The notes: generated from the sequence alone by a model not told the origin. A stretch of DNA of 64,000 nt from Streptomyces sp. ITFR-16 (GCF_031844705.1 NZ_CP134609.1:7838136-7902135), one strand, 5' to 3'. Positions 25,059 to 34,055 are shown, counted from the stretch's first letter. Numbers and translations are program-made.

Positions 25059-26741
25059 GTGTCTGTCGAGGCCGTGCCGCCCGAGGCCCGCCCCGCCGCT
25101 GTGCTCTCCCGGGCGTCCGCCGCTGCTCCTCCGGCTGGTGAGCGGCTGCCGCAAGCCGGCCTGTCGGCGTGCACGGCGGAGGGGGCCGGCCCGGGTCCGG
25201 CCCGGCCGCGCACCTTCGTCGAGGACATCCTGGAGACGATGAGGTCCGATCCGGACCGTGAGCTTGTCACGTACGGGCAGCGGCGGCTGTCGGCCGGGCA
25301 GTTCCGAGCGTTGGTACACCGCATGGCCCACGCCCTGGCCGCCCTGGGCGTCGAGCGGGGTGCGACCGTGACCCTGCTGAGCGGGAATCTGCCGGAGACG
25401 CTCGCGGCCCGGTACGCGGCGAACCTCGCGGGGTGCAAGGTCAACCACCTCTACAGCAAGATCTCGGCCGGCATACAGGCCGCGATCGTGGCCGACGTCG
25501 AGACCCAGGTGCTGATCGTCGACCCGCGGCTCACCGGCCGCGCCGAACAGATCACCGCGACCGTCCCGGTGAAGCATGTGCTCCTGCTGGGAGATCCCGG
25601 CCACGGGCCTGGGCAGGACCTGGTGGAGCTGGCGGCCGAGCAGAGCGAGGAGCCGTTCGCCGCCCGGTGCCGCCCTGACGACATCTGCGTCATCCGGCAC
25701 ACCGGGGGCACGACGGGGCGGCCCAAGGGCATCGTCTCCGCCTTCGACCAGGCCGGACGGATCAGCCAGGTGATGACGCCCCTGCGGCAGGGTGAGGTCG
25801 GGTCGCTGCGGCAGCTCGTGTGCACGACCCTTGCCCATGCCGGGGGGATGATGGCCGACGGCGTTCTCCGCGCGGGCGGGAGCGTGGTGCTGCAGGACGA
25901 CTTCGACGCGGGCGAGGTGCTTGCCGCCGTGGAGCGCGAACGCATCACCTGCCTGTTCCTGCTGCCACCGCTGCTCTACCAGCTCCTGGACCACCCCGAC
26001 GCCCGCCACCGCGATCTCAGCAGCCTGACGGCGGTGACCTACAGCGGCTGCCAGTCCTCTCCCGCCCGGCTCGCGGACGCCGTGCGGCGTCTGGGACCGG
26101 TGCTTGTGCAGGTCTACGCCCAGAACGAGACCGGCGGGATCAGCGTTCTGCTCCCGCAGGACCACGACCTCGCGCGCCCGGAGCGGATGCGGACGGCAGG
26201 CCGCGTGCTGCCCGGGGTGGACGTCGCCGTACGCGACGCGGACGGCCGGGACCTGCCGCCCGGGAAGCTGGGCGAGATCTGCGTCCGTTCCCCGGGCGTC
26301 ATGCGCGGCTACTGGAAGCAGCCCGAGCTGACGGCCGAGGTTCTGCGGGAAGGGTGGGTGCACACCGGCGACCTCGGCCGCCTCGACGAGGAGGGCTACC
26401 TCATCGTTATCGACCGGCTCAAGGACATGATCGTGGTGGTCGGCGGACACGTCTACACCACCGAACTGGAAGACCTCCTCAACTCCCACCCGGCAGTACT
26501 GCAGAGCGCCGTCTACGGCGTACGGGACGCCGACCGCATGGAGCAGGTGCACGCCACCGTGGTCCGCGCGCCGGGCACAGCGGTGCAGGCCGGCGAGCTA
26601 CGGGCCATGGTGCGCGAGCAGCGCGGCCCCATGTACGAACCGGCCCGCATCGACTTCGTGGACGCCCTGCCCCTCACGGACGCGGGGAAACCCGACAAAA
26701 AGCTTCTCCAGAGGCTGGCATCGGAAGGCAACAGCCCGTGA
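25059..26741 (+). CDS. Class I adenylate-forming enzyme (acyl-CoA ligase-like)
   Basis: A 560-residue ANL-superfamily protein. Key motifs: HTGGTTGRPKG (phosphate loop, ~residue 214), VYAQNETGG (A5), HTGDLGRLDEEGYL (A7), DRLKDMIVVVGGHVYTTELE (hinge) and LPLTDAGKPDKK (A10 lysine). It activates a carboxylic acid with ATP and probably transfers it to CoA; the acid is unknown. The first ~45 residues are a low-complexity extension. Start GTG with GGAG 6 nt upstream. It stands alone, so it may serve a pathway elsewhere. Confidence 0.88.
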   Translation: MSVEAVPPEARPAAVLSRASAAAPPAGERLPQAGLSACTAEGAGPGPARPRTFVEDILETMRSDPDRELVTYGQRRLSAGQFRALVHRMAHALAALGVERGATVTLLSGNLPETLAARYAANLAGCKVNHLYSKISAGIQAAIVADVETQVLIVDPRLTGRAEQITATVPVKHVLLLGDPGHGPGQDLVELAAEQSEEPFAARCRPDDICVIRHTGGTTGRPKGIVSAFDQAGRISQVMTPLRQGEVGSLRQLVCTTLAHAGGMMADGVLRAGGSVVLQDDFDAGEVLAAVERERITCLFLLPPLLYQLLDHPDARHRDLSSLTAVTYSGCQSSPARLADAVRRLGPVLVQVYAQNETGGISVLLPQDHDLARPERMRTAGRVLPGVDVAVRDADGRDLPPGKLGEICVRSPGVMRGYWKQPELTAEVLREGWVHTGDLGRLDEEGYLIVIDRLKDMIVVVGGHVYTTELEDLLNSHPAVLQSAVYGVRDADRMEQVHATVVRAPGTAVQAGELRAMVREQRGPMYEPARIDFVDALPLTDAGKPDKKLLQRLASEGNSP

Positions 26742-26799
26742 CCGCGGCAGGAGCGGGCGACCAGGCGTGCGTTGAACTGAGACGCCTGCCCTTCCTCGT

Positions 26800-26955
26800 C
26801 TGACGGTCCACGAGATCAGCGACTGGTGGCTGTACGACGGCGCCCTGGGTGCCTCGCTCGCGGCCGCGCTGCGCGGTTCATGCTCGTGGGGCTGGCGCGA
26901 CGCCACCTTGTATGCCTGGACTCGCAGGAGGCCGCCGACATCGGCGAGGCAGGGG
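26800..26955 (+). pseudogene. Fragment of the 43.1-kb hypothetical family
   Basis: Reads TVHEISDWWLYDGALGASLA and AALRGSCSWGWRDATLY, matching the gene at 43105-43683 (AVHETSDWWVYDGTLGAPLA, AGLRGSCSCGWRGTTLY). The rest of the gene is missing on both sides and the frame breaks after ~26930. Confidence 0.65.
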
Positions 26956-27039
26956 AAGGATGTCCTTCTCGCACCGGTGCGCCAGGTCCGCCGCCTCCGC
27001 CAATAGCAGGGAGTGCGCGCCGAGTCGGCCTTCCCGCTT

Positions 27040-27216
27040 CTACATGGGAAGAAGATCGCCGGTCAACTCGGACGAGTTCCAGTCGGTGAATTCCACGGGT
27101 ACGTCAATCACTTCTTCCAGGCGTCGTAGCAGACCCTTGATGAGAGTTGACTTTCCTGCTGAATGGATTCCGTCGACTACGACGAGCACGGGATGCCTCA
27201 AATTTTCTGTCGCTCT
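27040..27216 (-). pseudogene. Nucleotide kinase-like P-loop fragment
   Basis: About 55 residues: VLVVVDGIHSAGKSTLIKGL, LRRLEEVIDVPVEFTDWNSS. The Walker A motif GIHSAGKST and the following helix resemble thymidylate kinase-like P-loop proteins. The frame stops after LLPM, so the LID and Walker B parts are missing. Base composition is lower in GC than the surroundings, suggesting transfer. Confidence 0.55.
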
Positions 27217-27337
27217 GCGATCTGACGGTACGAAACTCTTGCATCGACCCTCTGCAATTCCAAGCCGGTCGTGTGAACGGCCGCATCGACCGACGTCTCG
27301 CTTTTGGACGTCCTTGCAACTCCGCACGGTGATAAGG

Positions 27338-28080
27338 ATGATGAGCCGCTTCCCCGCAGTCCCGCCGATCGATGGGAGTCCTGGAGTGGCAAGGTGGAGC
27401 AGACGCCGTCGTCTGGCAAGGCCGGACCGGCAGCCGTGGGTACATACCGGTGACTACGGGCGGTTTGCCCAGGTCACCTGGCGGGCGGGCCGCGGTCCCA
27501 GCGTGGTCGCTTTCGGCACGGTCTTGCTCGCCGCGGTGGTTCCGCTGGCCCTGATCTCCGCGGTCGGGGCCTTGGTCGAGACAGTTCCCGACGTGGCCGC
27601 CCAAGGACTCGACTCGCCGCCCGGCCGGCAGGCACTCGGCTTGGCGGCTCTGACCGGGCTGATCCTCCTGTTGCTGTGGATCGCGGCCGCCCTGCCTTCC
27701 GCCGCAGCCGGCGCCCTGGGTGACCGCATTGACGCTCTGCTGCAACGCGATCTGATGCGGGCGGTTATGACCCCGACCGGGACTGCCCATCTGGAGGAGC
27801 CGGAGGCCGTTGACCTGATCAGCGTCGGCCGCGAGACGTTCCGCGGTGCGTGGGGCCGGCCCGGCAGACTCGTCTCCACCGTCGGCGGCCTGGTGGCTGG
27901 ACGACTCACCCTGTTCGGCGCGTGTGCGCTCCTCGCCGAATCCCATGTCCTCCTCGGGGCCGTACTGCTGCTCGCCGCGGTATGGGCGGCGTACGAGGAG
28001 AAGGCCGCCTCGCGCATCGAGGCGGCGCACCACTACGGTGGCAGCGAGGGCGCTCGAAGGCTGGAGTACTACTACGCCCT
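27338..28080 (+). pseudogene. ABC transporter membrane domain, cut by IS
   Basis: The first ~245 residues of an ABC exporter half: SVVAFGTVLLAAVVPLALIS, LGLAALTGLILLLLWIAAAL, HLEEPEAVDLISVGRE, LFGACALLAESHVLLGAVLL and EAAHHYGGSEGARRLEYYYA. The EYYY segment is where the intracellular helix leading to the nucleotide-binding domain begins. The IS at 28081 interrupts it and the sequence beyond the IS is not its continuation, so a deletion accompanied or followed the insertion. Confidence 0.7.
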
Positions 28081-28955
28081 AGAGGTTGTCCCGTAACTGC
28101 TGTTCAGGGATGAGATGATCTTGTCGTGGCTGGTGTGATCACGGCGTCGGAGCCCTCCTGGATAGGCCCGTTCACCGGGCTGAGCCCCCGGCAGTTCAGC
28201 AAGTTGATCACCGCGTTGCGGCGTGAGGGAGCCGATCCGGTCCGCAAGGGCCGGCTGTGGTCGCTGCCGTTGGAGGACCGGGTGCTGCTGGTGGCCGCGT
28301 ACTGGCGCACCAACCTCACCCTGCGCCAGATCGCTCCGCTGTTCGGCATATCCAAGTCTGCGGCCGACCGGATCGCCGGCCACCTCGGACCAGCTCTCGC
28401 CCCTCAGCCCCGACGACGGTTCCGCAAGACCACCGTGCTGATCGTGGACGGCACCCTGGTCCCCACCCGGGACCGGACCGTGGCCGCCTCCAGCAAGAAC
28501 TGCCGCTACTCCACCAACCACCAGGTCGTCATCGACGCCGACACCCGCCTCGTGGTCGCCGTCGGCAAGCCTCTGCCCGGCAACCGCGACGACTGCCTGG
28601 CCTGGCAGGACTCCGGAGCGAAGGCCGCCGTCGGCACCACCCCCACGGTGATCGCCGACGGCGGCTACCGCGGCACCGGCCTCACCATCCCGCACTATCG
28701 CCGCCACAGAAACGAGGAACTGCCGGCCTGGAAGGAGGACCACAACGCCTCCCACCGCAAGGTCCGGGCCCGCGTCGAGCACACCTTCGCCCACATGAAG
28801 AGCTGGAAGATCCTCCGCGACTGCCGCCTCAAAGGCGACGGCGTCCACCACGCCATGCTCGGCATCGCCCGCCTTCACAACCTCACCCTCGCCGGCTGAC
28901 CAGGAACCCATGCTGGTCAACCAGCACGCCATAGATCATTTACGGGACAACCTCT
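28081..28955 (+). mobile_element. IS5-type element, intact
   Basis: Inverted repeats TAGAGGTTGTCCCGTAA (28080-28096) and TTACGGGACAACCTCTA (28940-28956) with TA at both edges, consistent with a TA target duplication. One intact transposase gene. Confidence 0.85.
28126..28899 (+). CDS. IS5-family transposase
   Basis: A 257-residue DDE transposase: PFTGLSPRQFSKLITALRRE, the HTH around RTNLTLRQIAPLFGISKSAA, TVLIVDGTLVPTRD (D), QVVIDADTRLVVAVGKPLPG, PTVIADGGYRGTGLTIPHYR (D) and ARVEHTFAHMKSWKILRDCR (E). Start GTG. It is close in sequence to the dead copy at 13627-14388 but complete at the C-terminus, which shows what that copy lost. Confidence 0.88.
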   Translation: MAGVITASEPSWIGPFTGLSPRQFSKLITALRREGADPVRKGRLWSLPLEDRVLLVAAYWRTNLTLRQIAPLFGISKSAADRIAGHLGPALAPQPRRRFRKTTVLIVDGTLVPTRDRTVAASSKNCRYSTNHQVVIDADTRLVVAVGKPLPGNRDDCLAWQDSGAKAAVGTTPTVIADGGYRGTGLTIPHYRRHRNEELPAWKEDHNASHRKVRARVEHTFAHMKSWKILRDCRLKGDGVHHAMLGIARLHNLTLAG

Positions 28956-28956
28956 A

Positions 28957-29109
28957 ACGCGATCGAGGAGGACGGCATCAATGTACTCGCCACTGCGGTC
29001 AGAGGGAGCGCGGCAGATGTCGACGTGCCTGTCATCGTCTCCCGCGATTGGGTGATCATCCACCCGACTATCATGGCAATCTTGCGGGTAAGGGCCCTGG
29101 GGCAGTGAG
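28957..29109 (+). pseudogene. C-terminal fragment of an unknown gene
   Basis: The frame after the IS gives NAIEEDGINVLATAVRGSAD, VDVPVIVSRDWVIIHPTIMA, ILRVRALGQ and a stop. It reads as a genuine ~50-residue C-terminus. Its stop lies 6 bp before the next gene, so the two were probably in one operon before the IS removed the front part. No family recognised. Confidence 0.4.
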
Positions 29110-29115
29110 GGATCC

Positions 29116-29568
29116 GTGACTCATCCGCGGAAGGACATCGTGAATAGGCTGAGTAGAGGAAATTACTACCTCATCGATGGGGTAATTTACCGCGTTTTTG
29201 GAAGGTCTGAGTCGAATAATCGGAACTGGGTTCTGAGGGCGGTTGATCCGGCAGCCGAGCCGGCTCAGTGGGAGATCCCCGCAGGGACGCCTGGATACAA
29301 GCGCATCGAGCCGTCCGCGACCTATCGTGGTGTACTTCTGACCGAACTAATATTCCAGGGTGACGGACGTGTGTTGTTTACCGTCTGGCCCTATCCGCAT
29401 GACTGGCCAGTAGACGTTCCTTTGACGAGATATGGGATGCCAGAGCGCGGGGGAGACGGCTGGTGGTCGGGGGTGATTTCATTCTCGGAGCTGGCGGATT
29501 TCGACGATGGATTCCCGCAGGAATGGCGGTCGTTTTTGCCGACCGATGCCATCGACTACGGGAAGTGA
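29116..29568 (+). CDS. Hypothetical protein, low GC
   Basis: A 150-residue soluble protein (MTHPRKDIVNRLSRGNYYLI, DGVIYRVFGRS, VLFTVWPYPHDWPVDVPLTR, WWSGVISFSELADFDDGFPQ). The base composition is markedly lower in GC than neighbouring genes and codons are less biased, a sign of recent acquisition. GAGG lies before the GTG start. The acidic, tryptophan-rich makeup is reminiscent of immunity proteins for polymorphic toxins, but that is only an impression; the truncated gene upstream would then be the toxin side. Confidence 0.6.
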   Translation: MTHPRKDIVNRLSRGNYYLIDGVIYRVFGRSESNNRNWVLRAVDPAAEPAQWEIPAGTPGYKRIEPSATYRGVLLTELIFQGDGRVLFTVWPYPHDWPVDVPLTRYGMPERGGDGWWSGVISFSELADFDDGFPQEWRSFLPTDAIDYGK

Positions 29569-29747
29569 ACCGCCCCGGTTTTAGTGGAGACTCGAATGTG
29601 TGAAAGAGCTCGTACGCCCTCGGGGGACGTCGGTATAACAGCTGGCGCTGAGAACGATCATGGCCCGGCGCGGGGGCCGGGCCATGGGTGGACAAGGGGG
29701 TCGGGACGAGGCCGAGCGTGATCCGGGGGGTGCCCCTATGGGTTTGG

Positions 29748-30950
29748 TCAAGCTGGTTGGGCGTGTTGGGGCTGATAGAAGGTGCCGTCGCGGAGCATCG
29801 CGAAGAGGACGTCGGCTCGTCGTCTTGCGAGGCAGAGGAGGGCTTGGGTGTGGTGTTTGCCCTGGCCGATCTTCTTGTCGTAGTAGGCCCGGGATGCCGG
29901 GTCTCCCAGGGCGGCGAACGCGGACAGGAAGAAGGCCCGTTTGAGCTGCTTGTTCCCTCTGCGGGAGGGTTGTTCGCCTCGGATCGAGGAGCCTGAGTTG
30001 CGGGTCGCCGGGGCGAGTCCGGCGTAGGCGGCGAGGTGGGCTGCGGAGGGGAAACTGCTGCCGTCGCCGACCTCGATGAGGATCCTGGCTCCGGTCCTGA
30101 TCCCGATGCCCGGCATCGAGATCAGGACCTGGGAAAGAGGGTGGGACTCCAGCAGTTCCTCGATCCGGCCGGCGAGGAGCTTGCGCTGGTCGAGGACGGC
30201 GGCGAGCGAGGCGGCCAGGCTCGGGACGATCAGCGCGGCCGCGTCGGTGCCGGGGACCACCACGGTCTGCTCGTCCAGCGCGGTGAATATGTCCTCGACC
30301 AGGCGCTCGGCCATGCGGGGTGCCTTCGGCCGCAGCAGCGTGATCAGCCGCCGGCGGCCTGCCTTGCGGATCTGGGCCGGTGACCCGAACCGTTCCAGCA
30401 GGGTCAGGACGGCCGGGTGCTGCAGTCGCGGGCCCAGGACCCGTTCCAGGGACGGGTGGATCTGGGTCAGCAGGCCGTGGAGCCGGTTCGCGACGCGGGT
30501 GGCCTCACCGGTCAGGTCGCCGTCGAAGCCGACGATCATCTCCAGTTCGGCGATCGTCTCGTCTTCGAGGTCGACCGAGCGCAAGGTGTGAGGCATCGCG
30601 CGGGCGGCGTCCGCGATGATGAACGCGTCCCTCGCGTCGGTCTTGGCCTCGCCGGGGTAGAGGTCGGCGATCCGCCGCATCGTCAGGCCGGGCAGGTAGG
30701 CGACGGGGCAGCCCATGTCCCGGGCGACCGCCAGCGGCAGAGCTCCGATCGAGGCCGGCTGGTCGACCACGACCAGCACCGTCCCGTGCTTGGCCTGGAG
30801 TTTCGCGAACAGCTCGCGGAGCTTCGGTTCGGTGTTGGGCAGGCGCTTGTCGAACGCCTTCTTCCCGGCCGGGGTCACGGCGGTGGCGTGGTGTTCGCCC
30901 TTGCCGACGTCCAGGCCGAGATAGACGTCGATGTCGCCGGTCTCGATCAC
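29748..30950 (-). CDS. IS110-family transposase
   Basis: A 400-residue protein. The N-terminal RuvC-like DEDD domain has YLGLDVGKGEHHATAV (first D), VVVDQPASIGALPLAVARDM, and YPGEAKTDARDAFIIADAAR (last DD); the C-terminal Tnp_20 domain has ISMPGIGIRTGARILIEVGD, AHLAAYAGLAPATRNSG and IRGEQPSRRGNKQLKRAFFL, including the catalytic serine region. Start GTG 30950 with GGAGGA five nt upstream. No lesions seen. Confidence 0.9.
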   Translation of the reverse strand: MIETGDIDVYLGLDVGKGEHHATAVTPAGKKAFDKRLPNTEPKLRELFAKLQAKHGTVLVVVDQPASIGALPLAVARDMGCPVAYLPGLTMRRIADLYPGEAKTDARDAFIIADAARAMPHTLRSVDLEDETIAELEMIVGFDGDLTGEATRVANRLHGLLTQIHPSLERVLGPRLQHPAVLTLLERFGSPAQIRKAGRRRLITLLRPKAPRMAERLVEDIFTALDEQTVVVPGTDAAALIVPSLAASLAAVLDQRKLLAGRIEELLESHPLSQVLISMPGIGIRTGARILIEVGDGSSFPSAAHLAAYAGLAPATRNSGSSIRGEQPSRRGNKQLKRAFFLSAFAALGDPASRAYYDKKIGQGKHHTQALLCLARRRADVLFAMLRDGTFYQPQHAQPA

Positions 30951-31109
30951 GTGCGTCCTCCGGTCGTGCTTCCGCCCGGCCTCGCCCACGGCACCGATCG
31001 CCACATCCACATTACGAAGAGCCTCCCGACCTGCGAAGAGTCGGTGGTCATGCCCCTAATCAGCGGTCAGTCAGTGCCTCCGGGCCCGGTGACACCACCC
31101 CCCGGATCA
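30951..31109 (-). ncRNA. Candidate IS110 bridge RNA region
   Basis: The non-coding end upstream of the transposase, on the transposase strand. IS110-group elements encode a structured bridge RNA here that pairs with target and donor DNA. A small hairpin (CCGAC, 9-nt loop, GTCGG) and other G/C-rich foldable parts are visible. The guide loops were not resolved by eye. Confidence 0.35.
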
Positions 31110-31197
31110 TGGTTAACAAGGGGGGGAAGTCATGCCGGGCCCGAAGGCCGGGAGCCCCATTGCGGGACCACCAAAAAGGTAATGGGGGGGGCGGGCG

Positions 31198-31386
31198 TTG
31201 AAGCTGACGATCAATCTGAGGGTACTGCTCGCCGTGATCGTCTTCCTCCGGCTTCGTCGCCGTACGGAGGCTCGCAGCCGGAACGACGAGAAGTTGACTG
31301 TGATCATCGTGCCGACCCCGGTCGGCGAGGGCATCCACGACTTCTTGGGCCAGCTCGCCTCCGCCAGCACCGACTCCAGCCGCTGA
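31198..31386 (+). CDS. Small membrane protein, uncertain
   Basis: A 62-residue frame from TTG: MKLTINLRVLLAVIVFLRLR, RRTEARSRNDEKLTVIIVPT, PVGEGIHDFLGQLAS. One hydrophobic helix, a basic linker and an amphipathic C-terminal helix make a plausible small protein of a type seen in Streptomyces mobile regions. No clear ribosome-binding site. Confidence 0.35.
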   Translation: MKLTINLRVLLAVIVFLRLRRRTEARSRNDEKLTVIIVPTPVGEGIHDFLGQLASASTDSSR

Positions 31387-31389
31387 CCA

Positions 31390-31890
31390 CCCGGAGCCAT
31401 CCTTGATGGCCGCCCGCAGCCCCCCGACGCCGCTACCATGCGGCCCGTACGTAGTCAGCTCGTACGCTGTTGCACCACGCAGCCGATCGGGTCCGCTTCC
31501 GCCGGCAGGGGGCGGGGGCCAGGATGCGGAACAGGATACCTTCGACCTCGTCGCGAGTAGGCGGCCGCCTTTGGCTTGGCCTTGGGGTAGAAGGGCTGCT
31601 CCAGCGCCTTGATGGCCTGTGGCGTACCGGCGACAGTGCTTGGTCGCGGTGCAGCCGTTCCTCGACGCCGTAGGACGCCACCACCACGGGCACTGCCGTC
31701 GCTGCCCTCCCCGCCGGAAGCCAGCCCTCCCGGTCGACCATCTGGGTCGACGGCGGCCAGGGCTCGCCAAACGGCCCGCTGGCCTGGACCGGTACGGCTT
31801 CCAGTCGCCGCGCCGTGTCCGCGCCGAACTCCCTGACGAGTAGCACTCTTCTCCCGGCCGGATGCCGCTCTGGTGACGGATGCCGTTTGG
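31390..31890. other. Unassigned 500 bp
   Basis: A leftward frame at 31440-31850 has protein-like phrases (LLVREFGADTARRLEAVPVQ, PPTRDEVEGILFRILAPAP) but no start and no family resemblance that I can name. Probably gene debris next to ltrA. Confidence 0.3.
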
Positions 31891-33234
31891 TCAGTCTCGA
31901 GTGCGCAGTTCGCCGAGCATCTGTTGCTGGTGGTGGTAGCCGATGGTCTCGTAGCCGATCACGGTGATGAAGGGGGCGAGCATGACCACGAGCAGGCACA
32001 CCGCGACGGAGACCCCCGCGGCTGACAGGAGTACCGCAGCAGCCAGCACGACGAGGGTGAGTGAGATCAGCAGAAGGTGGAACCGGTCCGTCGCCGACAA
32101 GAGCAGGGTGTGGAGCAGGTAGACCATGAGCAGGTAGAGCGCGGCCGGCAGGGCCAGGGACAGTACGACGGCGGTCCCGCCGAGATGCGCGTGGTGTTCC
32201 AGGTGCAGTCCGGCCACGTGGAGCCCCGCTCCGACCCCCGCGATGCTGATGAAGACGGGGATGTGGCCGTAGCCGAAGAGGTATCCGCGCCTGCGGCGGT
32301 GGGCGAGGATGTCGCCGAACGGTGTGGCGAAGTAGACCCACCACATTCCGAAGGTCAGTCCGACACCGGCGATGACGACGGCAGCGGCGTTGCCGGTCCA
32401 CTGTGCCCCGTCCGCGCCGCCGAGGAGATCGCCCGAGGAAGCTACGGTGCCGACCACGCTCTCGCCGAGCACGATGATCGTGAACAGGCTGTAGCGCTCG
32501 GCGATGTGGTGAGGATGCCAGGGCGTGTCGCCGGCCCCTCCCTGCGCGAACCTCGGCAGGAGCAGCTCCAGGGTGCCGATCACGACGACGGAGATGATGA
32601 CGACCAGGAGCGGCAGATGCGCGAACCCCACGACCACCCAGCAGACCTGGGCAATCAGGATCCAGAGGATGTTCGCTCTGCCTGCCTTGCGAAAGGAGGG
32701 GGATTCCCGGGAGACACGCCACCACTGGAGCACCATCGCGATGCGCATCACGATGTATCCGAGGACCATCACCCGCAGCTCCAGGTGGTCGCCCTCGTCG
32801 ACGGAGTGGAACAGCGCGGGGATGCCGAGCGCGAACACGACGACGCCGATCATCTGGACCATCGTCAGAGCCCGGTAGAGCCAGTCGTCCGTGCCGAAGG
32901 CGGAGGCGAACCAGGTGAAGCTGATCCACGCGATGCTGATCGCGAACATGGCGAGGAGGAACGCAAAGACGGCCTGTGAGGAGTGCCCCTCGCCGAGCAG
33001 TTCAGCGAAGCGGGAGTTGGCCGTGCCGACAGCGACGACGAACGTCAGATCGAACAAGAGCTCCAACGGTGTGGCGACCCGGTGGGACTCCTTGGAGTCG
33101 CGTCCGGTCATCGGCAAGAGCCGGTGTGCGAGCCTGCCCTTGCCGGTGGTGCCGGTGGTGCCGGTGGTGCCGGTGGTGCCGGTGGTGCGGGATGAACTCG
33201 CCGACGGGCTGCGCCTGGCGTTTTTCTCAGTCAT
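31891..33234 (-). CDS. ltrA: Low temperature requirement protein A family (LtrA)
   Basis: A 447-residue membrane protein with about 12 helices. The N-terminal signature RVATPLELLFDLTFVVAVGT, then AISIAWISFTWFASAFGTDD, ILWILIAQVCWVVVGFAHLP, HHIAERYSLFTIIVLGESVV and HRRRRGYLFGYGHIPVFISI are characteristic of LtrA. The family is named for a Listeria gene; function is not known. Residues ~18-29 are TTG repeats encoded by a 9-bp tandem repeat at 33148-33189. Start ATG 33234 in preference to longer frames that lack family sequence. Confidence 0.85.
   Translation of the reverse strand: MTEKNARRSPSASSSRTTGTTGTTGTTGTTGKGRLAHRLLPMTGRDSKESHRVATPLELLFDLTFVVAVGTANSRFAELLGEGHSSQAVFAFLLAMFAISIAWISFTWFASAFGTDDWLYRALTMVQMIGVVVFALGIPALFHSVDEGDHLELRVMVLGYIVMRIAMVLQWWRVSRESPSFRKAGRANILWILIAQVCWVVVGFAHLPLLVVIISVVVIGTLELLLPRFAQGGAGDTPWHPHHIAERYSLFTIIVLGESVVGTVASSGDLLGGADGAQWTGNAAAVVIAGVGLTFGMWWVYFATPFGDILAHRRRRGYLFGYGHIPVFISIAGVGAGLHVAGLHLEHHAHLGGTAVVLSLALPAALYLLMVYLLHTLLLSATDRFHLLLISLTLVVLAAAVLLSAAGVSVAVCLLVVMLAPFITVIGYETIGYHHQQQMLGELRTRD
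33148..33189. repeat. 9-bp tandem repeat inside ltrA
   Basis: GCCGGTGGT repeated about five times without change; it encodes Thr-Thr-Gly units in the LtrA cytoplasmic N-terminus. Copy-number changes would keep the frame. Confidence 0.8.
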
Positions 33235-33397
33235 CGAAAATCCCGTTCGTTGGGTGTGCCGAGGAGGGACGGCGGCGGGCCTTTGGAGGATGCCCGTCTC
33301 GGCCGACGTGTGCCGTGGGACGACCCCGGCCCCGTCAGGTCGCGTTTCCCCGGACGGCCGAGCCGTGTACCGCGGCTGTGGCATGTGGATGGCCGGA

Positions 33398-34055
33398 TCA
33401 GGCGATCACGCAGACGATGGACTTGGTTTCCGGGTATTCGCTGCTGCCAAAGGCGGCCCACCTGCGGCCGTTGCCGGACTGCTTGTAGCCGCCCCAGGAG
33501 GTGTTGAAGTCGAAGTCGGCGTTGTTGATGAGTACGGCCGGTGCGTATCTGCTCGGCGACGGTGCGGGCTCGTCCCGGGTGGGTGCTGGTGACATACCCG
33601 CACAGGCTTGGCGGTGCGCAGTGCCTCGTCGACCGTGTCGTGGGTGATGACGGACAGGACAGGTCCGAAGATCTCCTCGCGGGCGATGTTCATGCTGTTG
33701 ATGACATCGGTGAAGACGGTGGCTCTGACGAAGTGGCCGTCCTGGAGGGCGGCGGGCAGGTCGGGCCTGCCCAGGCCACCGGAGACGAGCCGGCCCCCTG
33801 GCCGATGCCCTGGCGGATGTAGCTCTGGACGGCGCTCACCGGCTGGCCGAGAGGACGGGTCCCATGAACGTGTCTTCGGCCTGCGGGTCGTCGGCCTTGA
33901 ACTGGTCGATGCGTGCGGTGAACGCGTCGAGGAATTGACCGAGGCGTTCGCGCGGCACCAGTGGGCAGACCTGCGGGACGCCGCCCCGCAGGTCTGCCCA
34001 CTGGTGCCCAGTCCGTACGTCACGGCCGCGCCGACCGCGAGGTCTCCGAGCCTGA
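33398..34055 (-). pseudogene. Aldehyde dehydrogenase C-terminal remnant, several frameshifts
   Basis: Pieces in three frames line up with an NAD-dependent aldehyde dehydrogenase: AVTYGLGTSGQTC (active-site region), ARIDQFKADDPQAEDTFMGP, GHFVRATVFTDVINSMNIAR, EEIFGPVLSVITHDTVDEAL and INNADFDFNTSWGGYKQSGN. An inverted duplication breaks the gene exactly at the GQxC active-site codons. It is followed upstream by an alcohol dehydrogenase remnant, so the pair may once have oxidised an alcohol to an acid. Confidence 0.75.
33954..34008. repeat. Perfect 24-bp inverted repeat
   Basis: 33954-33977 and 33985-34008 are exact reverse complements with a 7-base centre, inside the aldehyde dehydrogenase remnant. 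The repeated segment encodes the region around the active-site cysteine on both sides, so it looks like a local inverted duplication, not a terminator. Confidence 0.8.

Larger units (their letters stand above)
29719..31109 (-). mobile_element. IS110-family element
   Basis: A DEDD transposase gene with a short non-coding end downstream (~30 bp) and a longer one upstream (~160 bp). TGATCCGGGGGGTG at 29719-29732 recurs inverted at 31096-31109, which probably marks the ends or subterminal sites. IS110 elements usually lack true terminal repeats, so the exact limits are uncertain. Confidence 0.65.
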
